DNA from: Proteobacteria bacterium SG_bin9
GTDB lineage: Bacteria > Pseudomonadota > Alphaproteobacteria > Rhizobiales > Xanthobacteraceae
Assembly: GCA_002083525.1 (NCBI GenBank)
Contig: LWDM01000048.1
Location: 1-23,653 of the forward strand
Length of the DNA stretch: 23,653 nucleotides
Direction: 5' to 3'
Shown here: one piece after another, positions 1-6,865 of the stretch
Layout: the number at the start of each line of letters is the position of its first letter
Numbering within the stretch: the first letter of the stretch is position 1
Program-made: the position numbers and the translations under genes
The notes under the pieces: generated by a model
Told to the model about the DNA's origin: nothing
Database searches by the model: none
Seen by the model: only the letters and a program-made list of their open reading frames with translations

Positions 1-553
1 GGCCGATCACCGGATCGAGCTTGCCGTCGCGCGCTGCCTGCGTCAGGTCGCGCGCGTACTTCTTCAGTGCATCGTAGGCGTTTTCCGCCGTCGCACTGTC
101 GGCGGTGCGGCCCTTGCGGAGCGCGTTGATCGCCGTGTTGAGATTCTGCGCCGTGACGCCGCCCTGCGCGAGAATCTTCCCCGCATCGGAATCCTTGTCG
201 AGCGCGAGCGCAAGCAACAGCCGTTCAACAGTGACGAAGCCGTCACCGGCCTTCTCGGCAGCTTGCTCAGCAGCATCGAATGCGCGCGCGGTGGCGGGGG
301 CAAGATAGATTTGTCCGGCTCCGCCGCCGGAGACTTTCGGCATTTTTCCGAGCGCTGCCTCGGTCGCCTTCAGGATCGCACGCGAATTGCCGCCGGAACG
401 GTCGATCAGACCGCCGGCCAATCCTTCCGGATCGTCGAGCAAAACTTTCAGAATGTGCAGCGGTGAGAACTGCTGATGCCCTTCTCGCACCGCCAGCGAT
501 TGCGCCGATTGGATGAATCCCCGCGAGCGCTCGGTGTATTTTTCAATGTTCAT
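1..553 (-). CDS. clpB: ATP-dependent chaperone ClpB, N-terminal part (cut by window edge)
   Basis: The first 184 codons of ClpB, the Hsp100 disaggregase that works with DnaK to rescue aggregated proteins in the cytoplasm. The visible protein starts MNIEKYTERSRGFIQSAQ and continues with QQFSPLHILKVLLDD and a second copy of the motif, TVERLLLALALDKDSDAGK. This is the two-repeat Clp_N substrate-binding domain. The visible part ends at LDPVIG, where the linker into the first AAA+ module begins; both AAA+ domains lie outside the window. The start is the ATG at 553-551, preceded by a strong GGGAG Shine-Dalgarno sequence about 6 nt upstream. ClpA also has a Clp_N domain, but the opening MNIEKYTERSRG and the DPVIG junction fit ClpB better. 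Confidence 0.93.
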   Translation of the reverse strand, partial: MNIEKYTERSRGFIQSAQSLAVREGHQQFSPLHILKVLLDDPEGLAGGLIDRSGGNSRAILKATEAALGKMPKVSGGGAGQIYLAPATARAFDAAEQAAEKAGDGFVTVERLLLALALDKDSDAGKILAQGGVTAQNLNTAINALRKGRTADSATAENAYDALKKYARDLTQAARDGKLDPVIG

Positions 554-640
554 ATGATCTCCCTCAGCCTGTCCCGAGCCGCCCGATTGGCACGGCAAAG
601 GACATCTTCAATGGGTTGCCGGTCGTCCCAGCTTACGCCC

Positions 641-668
641 ATATGGGAATGATTTCCCGCATCGAAAG
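641..668 (-). promoter_or_regulatory. putative RpoH (sigma-32) promoter of clpB
   Basis: Read on the minus strand, CTTTCGA (668-662) is followed by 14 nt and then CCCATAT (647-641). The heat-shock consensus is roughly CTTGAAA, 13-15 nt, CCCATNT, so the -10 half and the spacing match well and the -35 half only partly. It would give clpB a leader of about 80 nt. ClpB is a classic RpoH target, which is why this site was looked for. CCCATATGGG is itself a palindrome, so a coincidental match is possible. Confidence 0.5.
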
Positions 669-729
669 GGCCTTTTTCGATTTTAGGTGAAGATGGCGCG
701 CGCCTCCGAATCCCAATAAAGAAACGTCC

Positions 730-1515
730 ATGACCCAAAAAAGCTCCGCGACCATCGACAGCATTTACCGTTACCCCGTCAAAGGCCTGTCGCCGGAAAG
801 GCTTGCGCGCGTGGCACTTTCGCCCGGCCAGACGCTGCCCTCAGATAGGCGCTACGCCATCGAAAACGGGCCGAGCGGTTTCGACCCGGAAAATCCGAAG
901 CATTTCCCGAAAAGCGTCTTCCTGATGCTGATGCGGAACGAGCGGCTGGCGGCGCTGCGGACCCATTTCGACGACGCCACCACCACGCTCACCATCCGCG
1001 AAAACGGCGCCGAAAAAAGTAGTGGCAATCTTGAGGCAGCCGACGGCCGCGCCGCGATCGAGGATTTCTTCAAGGTCTACAGCGCTGCCGACCTGAAGGG
1101 ATCACCGAAGGTCCTGACCAGCGGTGGGCACAGCTTCTCGGACGTCCCGAGAAAAGTCGTCTCGATCATCAACCTCGCGAGCGTCGCAGCACTTGAGGAC
1201 ATCGCCGGCCAGCCGGTCGATCCCTTGCGCTTCCGGGGCAACGTCTACGTCTCCGGCTGGCCGGCCTGGAGCGAGTTCGAACTGGTCGGCCGGACGCTGG
1301 CGATCGGCAAGGCCCGCCTGCACATCGTCAAGCCGATCGTCCGCTGCGCGGCCATCAATGTCGATCCGGTGACGGCCGCTCGCGACCTGAACCTGCCCCA
1401 TGAGATGATGCGTCACCTCGGCCATGCCGATTGCGGCATCTATGCTGAAGTGATCACTGGTGGCGACATCGCCGCCGGCGATGCTATTGTGGAGGCCGAG
1501 CCGGCGCGGATCTGA
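730..1515 (+). CDS. MOSC domain-containing protein
   Basis: A 261-residue protein with the two-part build of YcbX/mARC-like MOSC proteins. Residues 8-100 form the N-terminal beta-barrel domain (IYRYPVKGLSPE near the start). Residues 130-255 form the MOSC domain, with KPIVRCAAINVDP carrying the conserved cysteine that binds the molybdenum cofactor sulfur in this superfamily. Family members move sulfur to, or use, the molybdenum cofactor, for example in reduction of N-hydroxylated compounds. There is no ferredoxin domain as in E. coli YcbX, so electron partners would be separate. The Shine-Dalgarno is weak (AAAGAA). The caspase-like gene follows 30 bp downstream with a hairpin between them, so the two may be co-transcribed. 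The substrate cannot be told. Confidence 0.85.
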   Translation: MTQKSSATIDSIYRYPVKGLSPERLARVALSPGQTLPSDRRYAIENGPSGFDPENPKHFPKSVFLMLMRNERLAALRTHFDDATTTLTIRENGAEKSSGNLEAADGRAAIEDFFKVYSAADLKGSPKVLTSGGHSFSDVPRKVVSIINLASVAALEDIAGQPVDPLRFRGNVYVSGWPAWSEFELVGRTLAIGKARLHIVKPIVRCAAINVDPVTAARDLNLPHEMMRHLGHADCGIYAEVITGGDIAAGDAIVEAEPARI

Positions 1516-1540
1516 CATCCCCGCCGCCTAAGGCGGGATG
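1516..1540 (+). other. intercistronic hairpin between MOSC and caspase-like genes
   Basis: Directly after the MOSC stop codon, CATCCCCGCC and GGCGGGATG pair around the loop GCCTAA with one bulged C. No T-run follows, so it is not a standard intrinsic terminator. Its 3' arm ends 5 nt before the downstream ATG and would cover part of the region a ribosome must bind. It could dampen translation of the caspase-like gene or protect mRNA ends. The fold is seen in the sequence; the role is inferred. Confidence 0.45.
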
Positions 1541-1545
1541 GGACC

Positions 1546-2727
1546 ATGCGAATGCGGATCGCAGCGATTGCTTTCGCCATCATCGGCCTGAGCGCCTCGC
1601 CGTCGCTCGCCCAGAACCGCCACGCCTTCGTCGTCGGCAATGACGCCTATCAGAACATCGAGCCGCTAAAGAAGGCGATCAACGACGCCCGCGCCATCGC
1701 GCAGACGCTGCAGGGCCTCGGCTTCAAAGTGACGCTCGGCGAGAACCTCACGCGCCGCGACTTCAATGCGAAGTTCGCCGTGTTCGAACAAGCTGTGCAG
1801 CCCGGCGACACGACCTTCGTGTTCTACTCCGGCCACGGCATCGAACTCGACGGCGCCAACTATCTGATCCCGGCCGACGCACCGAAGGTCAACGCCCAGC
1901 AGCAGAGCCTCCTGAAAGACGAGTCAATTTCCAGCGACGGCATGATCCAGCGCTTGAGAGAGCGCGGCGCGCTGTTGCAGGTGGTGGTGCTCGACGCCTG
2001 CCGCGAAAATCCGTTCCGCGACAAGACCGGCCGCGCGCTTGGACCCACCGGCAGCAGCCTCGGCCCGCCGAAAGCCGTGCGCGGACTGTTCGTTATGTAT
2101 TCCGCCGGCAACGGTCAGGTCGCCCTCGATCGTCTGTCAGATAGCGATCCCAATCCGAACTCGGTGTTTACGCGCAGCCTGCTACCGCGGCTCGGCGATC
2201 CGAACAAATCGCTGCGCGGCATCGCCATCGACACGCGCACCGAGGTGAGCCGGCTCGCCGGAACGATCGGCTCGGATCAGTTCCCCGGCTACTACGACCA
2301 GACCGACGGCGAGATCTTCCTCTCCAAAAACTCGCCGGGCGCCGTCGCCATCGCGCCGCAACCCGAGCGGCCGCTCCCGCCGCCGCCCGTTGCATTGCCA
2401 CCCGCGCTGCCGCCGGTCGCAAGTCTGCCGCCCGCACCGCCTGTCGGCGCGAAAGGCATTACGCCAGCGCCTTCGGGCAACGACGGCTTCATCTTCATCA
2501 ATTCGGATCGGGTGCGGCTGACGAACGAAGACCTGCGAGGCATGTCGCAACAGCAGCTGCGCATCGCCCGCAATGAAATCTATGCCCGGCGCGGCCGCTT
2601 CTTCCGCGATCCGCAGCTCGCCGCCTACTTCAGTCGCTTCGCCTGGTACAAACCGCATTCATGGGATGTGTCACTGAATGCAACGGAATCAGCCAACGTG
2701 AAGCTGATTTCCTCGATGGAGCGATAA
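1546..2727 (+). CDS. secreted caspase-like (peptidase C14) protein with C-terminal YARHG domain
   Basis: 393 residues. Residues 1-22 form a signal peptide ending SPSLA before QNRH. Residues 25-255 are a caspase/metacaspase fold: RHAFVVGNDAYQ opens the first strand, His97 lies in FYSGHGIE and Cys152 in VVLDACRENPF, so the catalytic dyad is intact. Residues 265-310 are a proline-rich linker (PLPPPPVALPP). Residues about 328-391 contain LRIARNEIYARRGRFF and YFSRFAWYKP, the hallmark of a YARHG domain, an extracellular domain that commonly caps surface or periplasmic proteins. The likely site is the periplasm or cell surface. The ATG at 1546 was chosen; an ATG two codons later is equally possible. 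Substrate unknown. No partner typical of caspase-based defence systems lies next to it. Confidence 0.88.
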   Translation: MRMRIAAIAFAIIGLSASPSLAQNRHAFVVGNDAYQNIEPLKKAINDARAIAQTLQGLGFKVTLGENLTRRDFNAKFAVFEQAVQPGDTTFVFYSGHGIELDGANYLIPADAPKVNAQQQSLLKDESISSDGMIQRLRERGALLQVVVLDACRENPFRDKTGRALGPTGSSLGPPKAVRGLFVMYSAGNGQVALDRLSDSDPNPNSVFTRSLLPRLGDPNKSLRGIAIDTRTEVSRLAGTIGSDQFPGYYDQTDGEIFLSKNSPGAVAIAPQPERPLPPPPVALPPALPPVASLPPAPPVGAKGITPAPSGNDGFIFINSDRVRLTNEDLRGMSQQQLRIARNEIYARRGRFFRDPQLAAYFSRFAWYKPHSWDVSLNATESANVKLISSMER

Positions 2728-2730
2728 GCC

Positions 2731-2854
2731 CGTCATTCCGGGATGCGCGTTCTTCACGCGCAGGCCCGGAATCCATAACCCCTGTGCTCATTATCGAAAG
2801 ACAGGGAGTAGGGATTCCGGGTTCGCTCGCTTATGCTCGCGCCCCGGAATGACG
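2731..2854. repeat. REP-like inverted repeat (CGTCATTCCGGG family)
   Basis: An imperfect inverted repeat. The ends pair as CGTCATTCCGGG (2731-2742) with CCCCGGAATGACG (2842-2854). An inner pair is the 20-mer CCCGGAATCCATAACCCCTG (2765-2784) against 2802-2821, 16 of 20 positions complementary. The centre is a short unpaired stretch around TGCTCATTATCGAAAGA. The CGTCATTCCGGG end resembles dispersed intergenic repeats common in Bradyrhizobium-type genomes. It fills the gap between the caspase-like and hydrolase genes and ends just before the hydrolase start. Confidence 0.8.
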
Positions 2855-2863
2855 AGGGATGCC

Positions 2864-3727
2864 ATGCCATTTGCAACTGCCAGCGATAACGTCCGCCTCT
2901 ATTTCGAGGAAGCAGGATCGGGCACGCCGATCCTCTTCATTCACGAATTTGCCGCCGACTATGCGAGCTGGGAGCATCAGGTCCGCTACTTCTCGCGCGG
3001 CTATCGCTGCATCGTCTATTCCGCGCGCGGCTACACGCCGTCAGACGTTCCCGAAAAGCCGGACGCGTACAGCTACAAACACTTCTACACCGACGCGATC
3101 GCCGTGCTCGATCATCTCAAGATCGAAGCCGCACATCTCGTCGGCCTGTCGATGGGGGCCTACTCGGCGCTTCAGGTCGGCATCAACGCGCCGAAGCGCG
3201 CACGGTCGCTGACGTTCGCGGGCGCAGGGTCAGGCTTCGAAGCCGATCGGCTGAAGGCGTTTCGCGACACCTGCATGGCGCACGCGACCGAGATGGAGCG
3301 CGGCGGCAGCGACGAGGTCGCGAAGCTCACCGGAACCTCGCCAGGACGCATTCCGTTTCTTGTGAAAGACCCGCGCGGCTTCAAGGATTTCTACGACGCG
3401 CTCGCCAAGCACGACGCGCAGGGTTCGGCCAACACGCAGCGCGGCTTTCAGGGCGCGCGCCCGCCAATCTCCGAATTCAAGGACGCGATGAACAAGCTGA
3501 AGGTGCCGACCTTGATCATCGTCGGCGACGAGGACGATGGCTGCATCGCGCCGAGCCTGTTCATGAAGCAACACATCGCGCCATCCGGGCTCGCGATGTT
3601 TCCGAAGACCGGTCACGTGCTGAACCAAGAAGAGCCGGCGCTGTTCAACGAGACCGTCGGCAAGTTCCTGCAGTTGGCCGACGCCGGACGCTGGCCGGAT
3701 CGCGACCCAAGGTCGATCCGGGTATGA
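2864..3727 (+). CDS. alpha/beta hydrolase
   Basis: 287 residues from the chosen start, a normal length for a single-domain alpha/beta hydrolase. The catalytic triad can be placed: Ser96 in the nucleophile elbow GLSMGA, an Asp in IIVGDEDDG (222-225) and His251 in PKTGHVLNQEEP. The oxyanion motif is FIHEFAADY, a variant of the usual HG motif. The likely role is a cytoplasmic hydrolase or lactonase of unknown substrate. An in-frame ATG at 2849 falls inside the repeat end GGAATGACG. The ATG at 2864 is preferred because GAGGG (2854-2858) sits 5 nt before it and MPFATASDNVRLYFEE begins the conserved fold. It faces the PhzF gene, with a palindromic repeat between their 3' ends. Confidence 0.85.
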   Translation: MPFATASDNVRLYFEEAGSGTPILFIHEFAADYASWEHQVRYFSRGYRCIVYSARGYTPSDVPEKPDAYSYKHFYTDAIAVLDHLKIEAAHLVGLSMGAYSALQVGINAPKRARSLTFAGAGSGFEADRLKAFRDTCMAHATEMERGGSDEVAKLTGTSPGRIPFLVKDPRGFKDFYDALAKHDAQGSANTQRGFQGARPPISEFKDAMNKLKVPTLIIVGDEDDGCIAPSLFMKQHIAPSGLAMFPKTGHVLNQEEPALFNETVGKFLQLADAGRWPDRDPRSIRV

Positions 3728-3744
3728 CCGGTCTCGCTTATGGT

Positions 3745-3832
3745 CGTCATCACCGGGCTTGACCCGGTGATCCATCTACTTTTTACGAGCTTACCGCAAA
3801 GGTGGATTGCCGGGTCAAGCCCGGCAATGACG
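3745..3832. repeat. paired palindromic repeat (CCGGGCTTGACCCGG family), possible bidirectional terminator
   Basis: Two 32-nt arms in inverted orientation, 3745-3776 and 3801-3832, lie around a 24-nt spacer. Each arm is also a hairpin of its own: ATCACCGGG / CCCGGTGAT on the left and ATTGCCGGG / CCCGGCAAT on the right, each with a 5-nt loop. This is a widespread alphaproteobacterial intergenic repeat type. It lies between the convergent 3' ends of the hydrolase and PhzF genes, where it could stop transcription from both sides or protect mRNA ends; that role is inferred. Confidence 0.85.
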
Positions 3833-3844
3833 AAGAAAACAGGG

Positions 3845-4681
3845 CTAAAGCTCAACCTTCCCCTCGATGCACGTCACGGTCTGGCCACCGACCCAGATAT
3901 CGTCGCCGGCGCGTTCGACATAAACGCGGCCGGCGCGGCCGAGCACCGTGCCCTGGCTTGCGATGTAGCGATCCGGTGCGATACCCGCGCCGATCAGCCA
4001 TTGCGCCACACCGGCGTTGAGGCTGCCGGTGACCGGATCTTCCGTGGAGCGAGGTGGGATCAGCGCGCGCACTTCGAACTGCGCCTCGTTGCCGTCCGCC
4101 GCGCTCCAAGGGCCGACGACGCCGATCCGAAACTCCAAAAGCGATTGATAATCGGGCTTCAGCGCCAGCACCTCAGCGCGGCTGCCGAGCAGGATCGCGA
4201 CCCAGCCGGGCCCGTTGTCGGCCCACTGCGCGCCCTTGATCGCCGCACGCGGAATCCCGAGCCCCTTCGCGATTGTCACGAGCGACGCCTCGTCCACGGC
4301 TCCGCTGCGTTTCAGCGGCGGCGCGGCGAATGCGAGCCGATCGCCGTCGCGCCTGATGCGGATGAGGCCCGCACCGCATTCCTGCACCACGTAATCCGTC
4401 TTCGGTTTACCGCCGCTGCTCAGCCAGACATGGCAACTGCCGAGCGTCGGGTGGCCGGCGAACGGCAGCTCACGTTCGGGCGTGAAGATGCGCACGCGGT
4501 AATCGGCGTCGGGATGCGTCGGCTTCAGCAGGAACGTGGTTTCGCTCAAGTTCGTCCAGTTGCCGAACGCGGCCATGGTCGCGTCGGGAATGCCGTCGGC
4601 ATCGCGTACGACGGCGAGCGGATTGCCTTTCAGCGGGGTTGCCGTGAAGACGTCGACCTGACGGAACGAGAATTGGGGCAC
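3845..4681 (-). CDS. PhzF family isomerase/epimerase-like protein
   Basis: 278 residues from the chosen start, matching the usual PhzF length of about 260-300. It opens FRQVDVFTATPLKGNPLAVV. The probable catalytic Glu47 is in NLSETTFLL, followed by RIFTPERELPFAGHPTLG and, in the second half, STEDPVTGSLNAG; these are family signatures. PhzF proteins have a double diaminopimelate-epimerase fold and catalyse isomerisations; most housekeeping members have no known substrate, and there are no phenazine genes here. The open frame continues upstream to 4768 but that part is read through a hairpin repeat and looks non-native. A GTG at 4681 directly precedes the conserved PQFSFRQVDVF and is preferred. 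Confidence 0.85.
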   Translation of the reverse strand: MPQFSFRQVDVFTATPLKGNPLAVVRDADGIPDATMAAFGNWTNLSETTFLLKPTHPDADYRVRIFTPERELPFAGHPTLGSCHVWLSSGGKPKTDYVVQECGAGLIRIRRDGDRLAFAAPPLKRSGAVDEASLVTIAKGLGIPRAAIKGAQWADNGPGWVAILLGSRAEVLALKPDYQSLLEFRIGVVGPWSAADGNEAQFEVRALIPPRSTEDPVTGSLNAGVAQWLIGAGIAPDRYIASQGTVLGRAGRVYVERAGDDIWVGGQTVTCIEGKVEL

Positions 4682-4711
4682 TGCTCTTACTTTCTCATGC
4701 TGACTTGACTC

Positions 4712-4830
4712 CCTCTCCCCGTTTACGGGGAGAGGTTGGGGTGAGGGGAAATTACGGGAGCGAGACATTGGCCTCGCCCCTCACCCGGATCGCTGGCGCG
4801 ATCCGACCTCTCCCCGCACGCGGGGAGAGG
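4712..4830. repeat. multi-hairpin repeat (CCTCTCCCCG family) between metW and the PhzF gene
   Basis: Two 24-nt hairpins of nearly the same sequence flank the element. CCTCTCCCCG / CGGGGAGAGG closes around TTTA at 4712-4735 and around CACG at 4807-4830. Between them GTGAGGGG (4741-4748) pairs with CCCCTCAC (4777-4784), and CGGATCGC (4786-4793) pairs with GCGATCCG (4798-4805) around TGGC. Repeats of this look are common between alphaproteobacterial genes. Lying 10 nt past the metW stop codon, it probably ends or protects the metXW transcript. It lacks a T-run, so classic intrinsic termination is not shown. Confidence 0.8.
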
Positions 4831-4839
4831 TGAAAGGCT

Positions 4840-5496
4840 CTATCCTCGGCTCAGCAGGAACACGCCCTGCTCGCCGAACATGTTCCAGAACCACCATGGC
4901 GCGTTGAGGCGCAACGGACGTGCGTAAGTGTCGAGCGCCACGGCACGTTCCATCTTCACATTGATCTCGTCGCAAAGCTGGACGAAATCCTTGATGGTGC
5001 AGAAGTGGATGTTGGGCGTGTCGTACCAACTCGCCGGGAGATTTTCCGTGCGCGGCATCTGGCCCTTGACCAGAAGCTGCATCCGCATGCGCCAGTAACC
5101 GAAGTTCGGAAACGAGACGATGGCGCGATTGCCGATGCGCAACAGATTTTCCAGTACGGCGCGCGGCTGCCGCGTCGCCTGCAGGGTCTGCGACAGGATC
5201 ACATAATCGAACGAGTCGTCCGGGTAGTTCGAGAGGTCGGTGTCGGCGTCGCCCTGGATCACGGCGAGGCCCTTGGCGACGCAGCGGTTCACGCCCTCGC
5301 GCGACAGTTCGATGCCGCGACCATCGACGCCACGGCTTTCGAGCAGGCGCAGCAGATCGCCCTCGCCGCAACCGACGTCGAGCACACGCGAGCCGGGCGC
5401 GACCATCTCGGCCACGAGAATATGGTCGGCGCGATAGCCTTCAGGGTTCGGCAACGCCGGCAGGATCAGCGGCAGTGACGGTGTTTGCACGCTCAT
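4840..5496 (-). CDS. metW: methionine biosynthesis protein MetW
   Basis: 218 residues, the usual MetW length. It has a class I SAM-dependent methyltransferase fold: motif I is VLDVGCGEGDLL (38-49), an acidic strand end follows in VDGRGIELS, and SFDYVILSQTLQATRQP covers the region of motif IV. IVSFPNFGYWRMR is highly characteristic of MetW. The start codon overlaps the metX stop by 4 bp (ATGA, 5493-5496), so the two are translationally coupled. MetW is almost always found beside MetX and is needed for full homoserine acyltransferase function in several bacteria, although a methyl-transfer reaction is not well established. Confidence 0.95.
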   Translation of the reverse strand: MSVQTPSLPLILPALPNPEGYRADHILVAEMVAPGSRVLDVGCGEGDLLRLLESRGVDGRGIELSREGVNRCVAKGLAVIQGDADTDLSNYPDDSFDYVILSQTLQATRQPRAVLENLLRIGNRAIVSFPNFGYWRMRMQLLVKGQMPRTENLPASWYDTPNIHFCTIKDFVQLCDEINVKMERAVALDTYARPLRLNAPWWFWNMFGEQGVFLLSRG

Positions 5497-6692
5497 GGCG
5501 TCACCTTCAGTCCGCGTGCCGACGCGGCCGATTCCAGAAACGCCGTCGCAATCCCGATGAACTCCGGCTCGTCGAGCAGGAAAGCATCGTGCCCCTTGTC
5601 GGTTTCGATTTCCGCGAACGACACCCGCGCGCCGCCGGCGTTGAGCGCATGCACAGTCGCCCGCGACTCCGACGTCGGGAACAGCCAGTCCGACGTGAAC
5701 GACATCACGCAGAAGCGCGTGATGGTGTCGCGGAAGGCGGCCGCCAGCACGCCGTCGTGGTCCGCCGCCATGTCGAAGTAGTCCATCGCGCGCGTCAGGT
5801 AGAGATAGCTGTTGGCATCGAAGCGCTCGACGAACGACGAGCCCTGATAACGCAGGTAGCTCTCGACCTGAAAATCCGCGTCGAACGAGAATGTCGGCAG
5901 TTCACGGTCCTGCATGCGGCGGCCGAACTTGCGATGCAGCGCCGCGTCCGACAGATATGTGATGTGCGCGGCCATGCGCGCCACGCCAAGCCCGCGATGC
6001 GGATGCGTACCGTGCTCAAAGTAGCGGCCCGCGCGCCAATCGGGATCCGCCATCACCGCCTGGCGGCCGACCTCATGGAAGGCGATGTTCTGCGCCGAGT
6101 GACGCGTCGCGCACGCAATCGGCAGCGCCGCGAAGACGCGATCCGGATAGGCCGCGGCCCATTGCAGCACCTGCATGCCGCCCATGGAGCCGCCGACGAC
6201 GGCTAGCAATGTCTGAATGCCGAGATGATCGATCAACATCGCCTGCGCACGCACCATGTCGGGAATGGTGATGACCGGAAAATCGAGGCCCCACAGCGTG
6301 CCGGTCTTGGGATTGGTCGACGCCGGACCGGTCGAGCCCATGCAGCCGCCGAGCACGTTCGAACAAATGACAAAGTAGCGATCCGTATCGATGGCTTTGC
6401 CCGGACCGACCATCGTGTCCCACCAGCCGCCCTTGCCGGTGACCGGATGCACGTTGGCAACGTGCTGATCGCCCGTGAGCGCATGGCAGATCAGGATCGC
6501 GTTGGAGCGATCGGCATTCAGTGCGCCGTAGGTCTGATACGCGATCTGGAATGGCGTGAACTCGACGCCGCAGTCGAGCTTGAGCGGCTTGTCGGCGCCG
6601 AACATCGCGACCTGCGAGGTCGGATGATCCGCCTCATGCGCGCGCTCCTCGATATGCAGCGTGTGGTTCTTCACCGACTGGACCTTGACCAT
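5493..6692 (-). CDS. metX: homoserine O-acyltransferase MetX (annotated as acetyltransferase)
   Basis: 399 residues, full length. MetX acylates L-homoserine on the gamma-hydroxyl, committing it to methionine synthesis in the cytoplasm. The alpha/beta-hydrolase triad is visible: Ser169 in VVGGSMGGMQ, Asp335 in SFTSDWLFP and His368 in DKGHDAFLLDEPEF. LICHALTGDQH and SNVLGGCMGSTGP are family landmarks. Some alphaproteobacterial MetX enzymes use succinyl-CoA rather than acetyl-CoA, and this cannot be told by eye. The ATG at 6692 starts MVKVQSVKNH and has only a weak Shine-Dalgarno. Upstream lie a terminator, a SAM-II riboswitch and a promoter, so expression should fall when SAM is plentiful. Overlaps metW by 4 bp. 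Confidence 0.95.
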   Translation of the reverse strand: MVKVQSVKNHTLHIEERAHEADHPTSQVAMFGADKPLKLDCGVEFTPFQIAYQTYGALNADRSNAILICHALTGDQHVANVHPVTGKGGWWDTMVGPGKAIDTDRYFVICSNVLGGCMGSTGPASTNPKTGTLWGLDFPVITIPDMVRAQAMLIDHLGIQTLLAVVGGSMGGMQVLQWAAAYPDRVFAALPIACATRHSAQNIAFHEVGRQAVMADPDWRAGRYFEHGTHPHRGLGVARMAAHITYLSDAALHRKFGRRMQDRELPTFSFDADFQVESYLRYQGSSFVERFDANSYLYLTRAMDYFDMAADHDGVLAAAFRDTITRFCVMSFTSDWLFPTSESRATVHALNAGGARVSFAEIETDKGHDAFLLDEPEFIGIATAFLESAASARGLKVTP

Positions 6693-6746
6693 CTCGATAC
6701 CCGGCCTTCTCGCGAAGGCTCCTCACTCAAATAGGTACTCGGTCAT

Positions 6747-6780
6747 AAAAAAACCGGCCTGAACAAATCGTTCGGCCGGG
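6747..6780 (-). terminator. intrinsic terminator between SAM-II aptamer and metX
   Basis: On the minus strand CCGGCCGAAC (6779-6770) pairs with GTTC-A-GGCCGG (6764-6754), with one bulged A and the loop GATTT, followed by seven T residues (6753-6747). This is a textbook rho-independent terminator, placed about 55 nt before the metX start. An upstream segment GGCCGGG (6802-6796) can pair with CCCGGCC (6780-6774) and would disrupt the terminator, making it an antiterminator. This arrangement fits transcriptional attenuation by SAM. Confidence 0.88.
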
Positions 6781-6804
6781 ATCATCTTTCGTGTCCCCGG
6801 CCTG

Positions 6805-6855
6805 TTTAGCGAGTTGTTTAACGTGGCTGCAAGCCGGCCGGCTCAAATGACCACG
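6805..6855 (-). promoter_or_regulatory. SAM-II (SAM_alpha) riboswitch aptamer
   Basis: On the minus strand the element runs from CGTGGTCATTTGAGC through GGCTTGCAGCCACG and TTAAAC to GCTAAA at 6805. The P1 stem is CGTGG (6855-6851) with CCACG (6826-6822). The pseudoknot pairs TTT-AGC of TTTGAGC, with a bulged G, to GCTAAA. These are the conserved blocks of the SAM-II aptamer (Rfam RF00521), which binds S-adenosylmethionine and lies upstream of metA/metX genes in alphaproteobacteria. It starts about 4 nt after the predicted transcription start and is followed by a terminator before metX. Confidence 0.92.
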
Positions 6856-6865
6856 GAATGACAGG

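Noticed and set aside
1546..2727. Caspase-like gene as the effector of an anti-phage system
   Set aside because: It has a signal peptide and a YARHG domain, and its neighbours are a MOSC protein and a hydrolase rather than sensor or adaptor genes.
3845..4681. PhzF gene as evidence for phenazine synthesis
   Set aside because: No other phz genes are nearby, and PhzF-family proteins are widespread in bacteria that make no phenazines.
6723..6746. Tiny ORF (MTEYLFE) starting at the end of the metX-leader terminator
   Set aside because: No Shine-Dalgarno is possible in the preceding T-run, it has no run of regulatory codons such as Met, and control is explained by the riboswitch.
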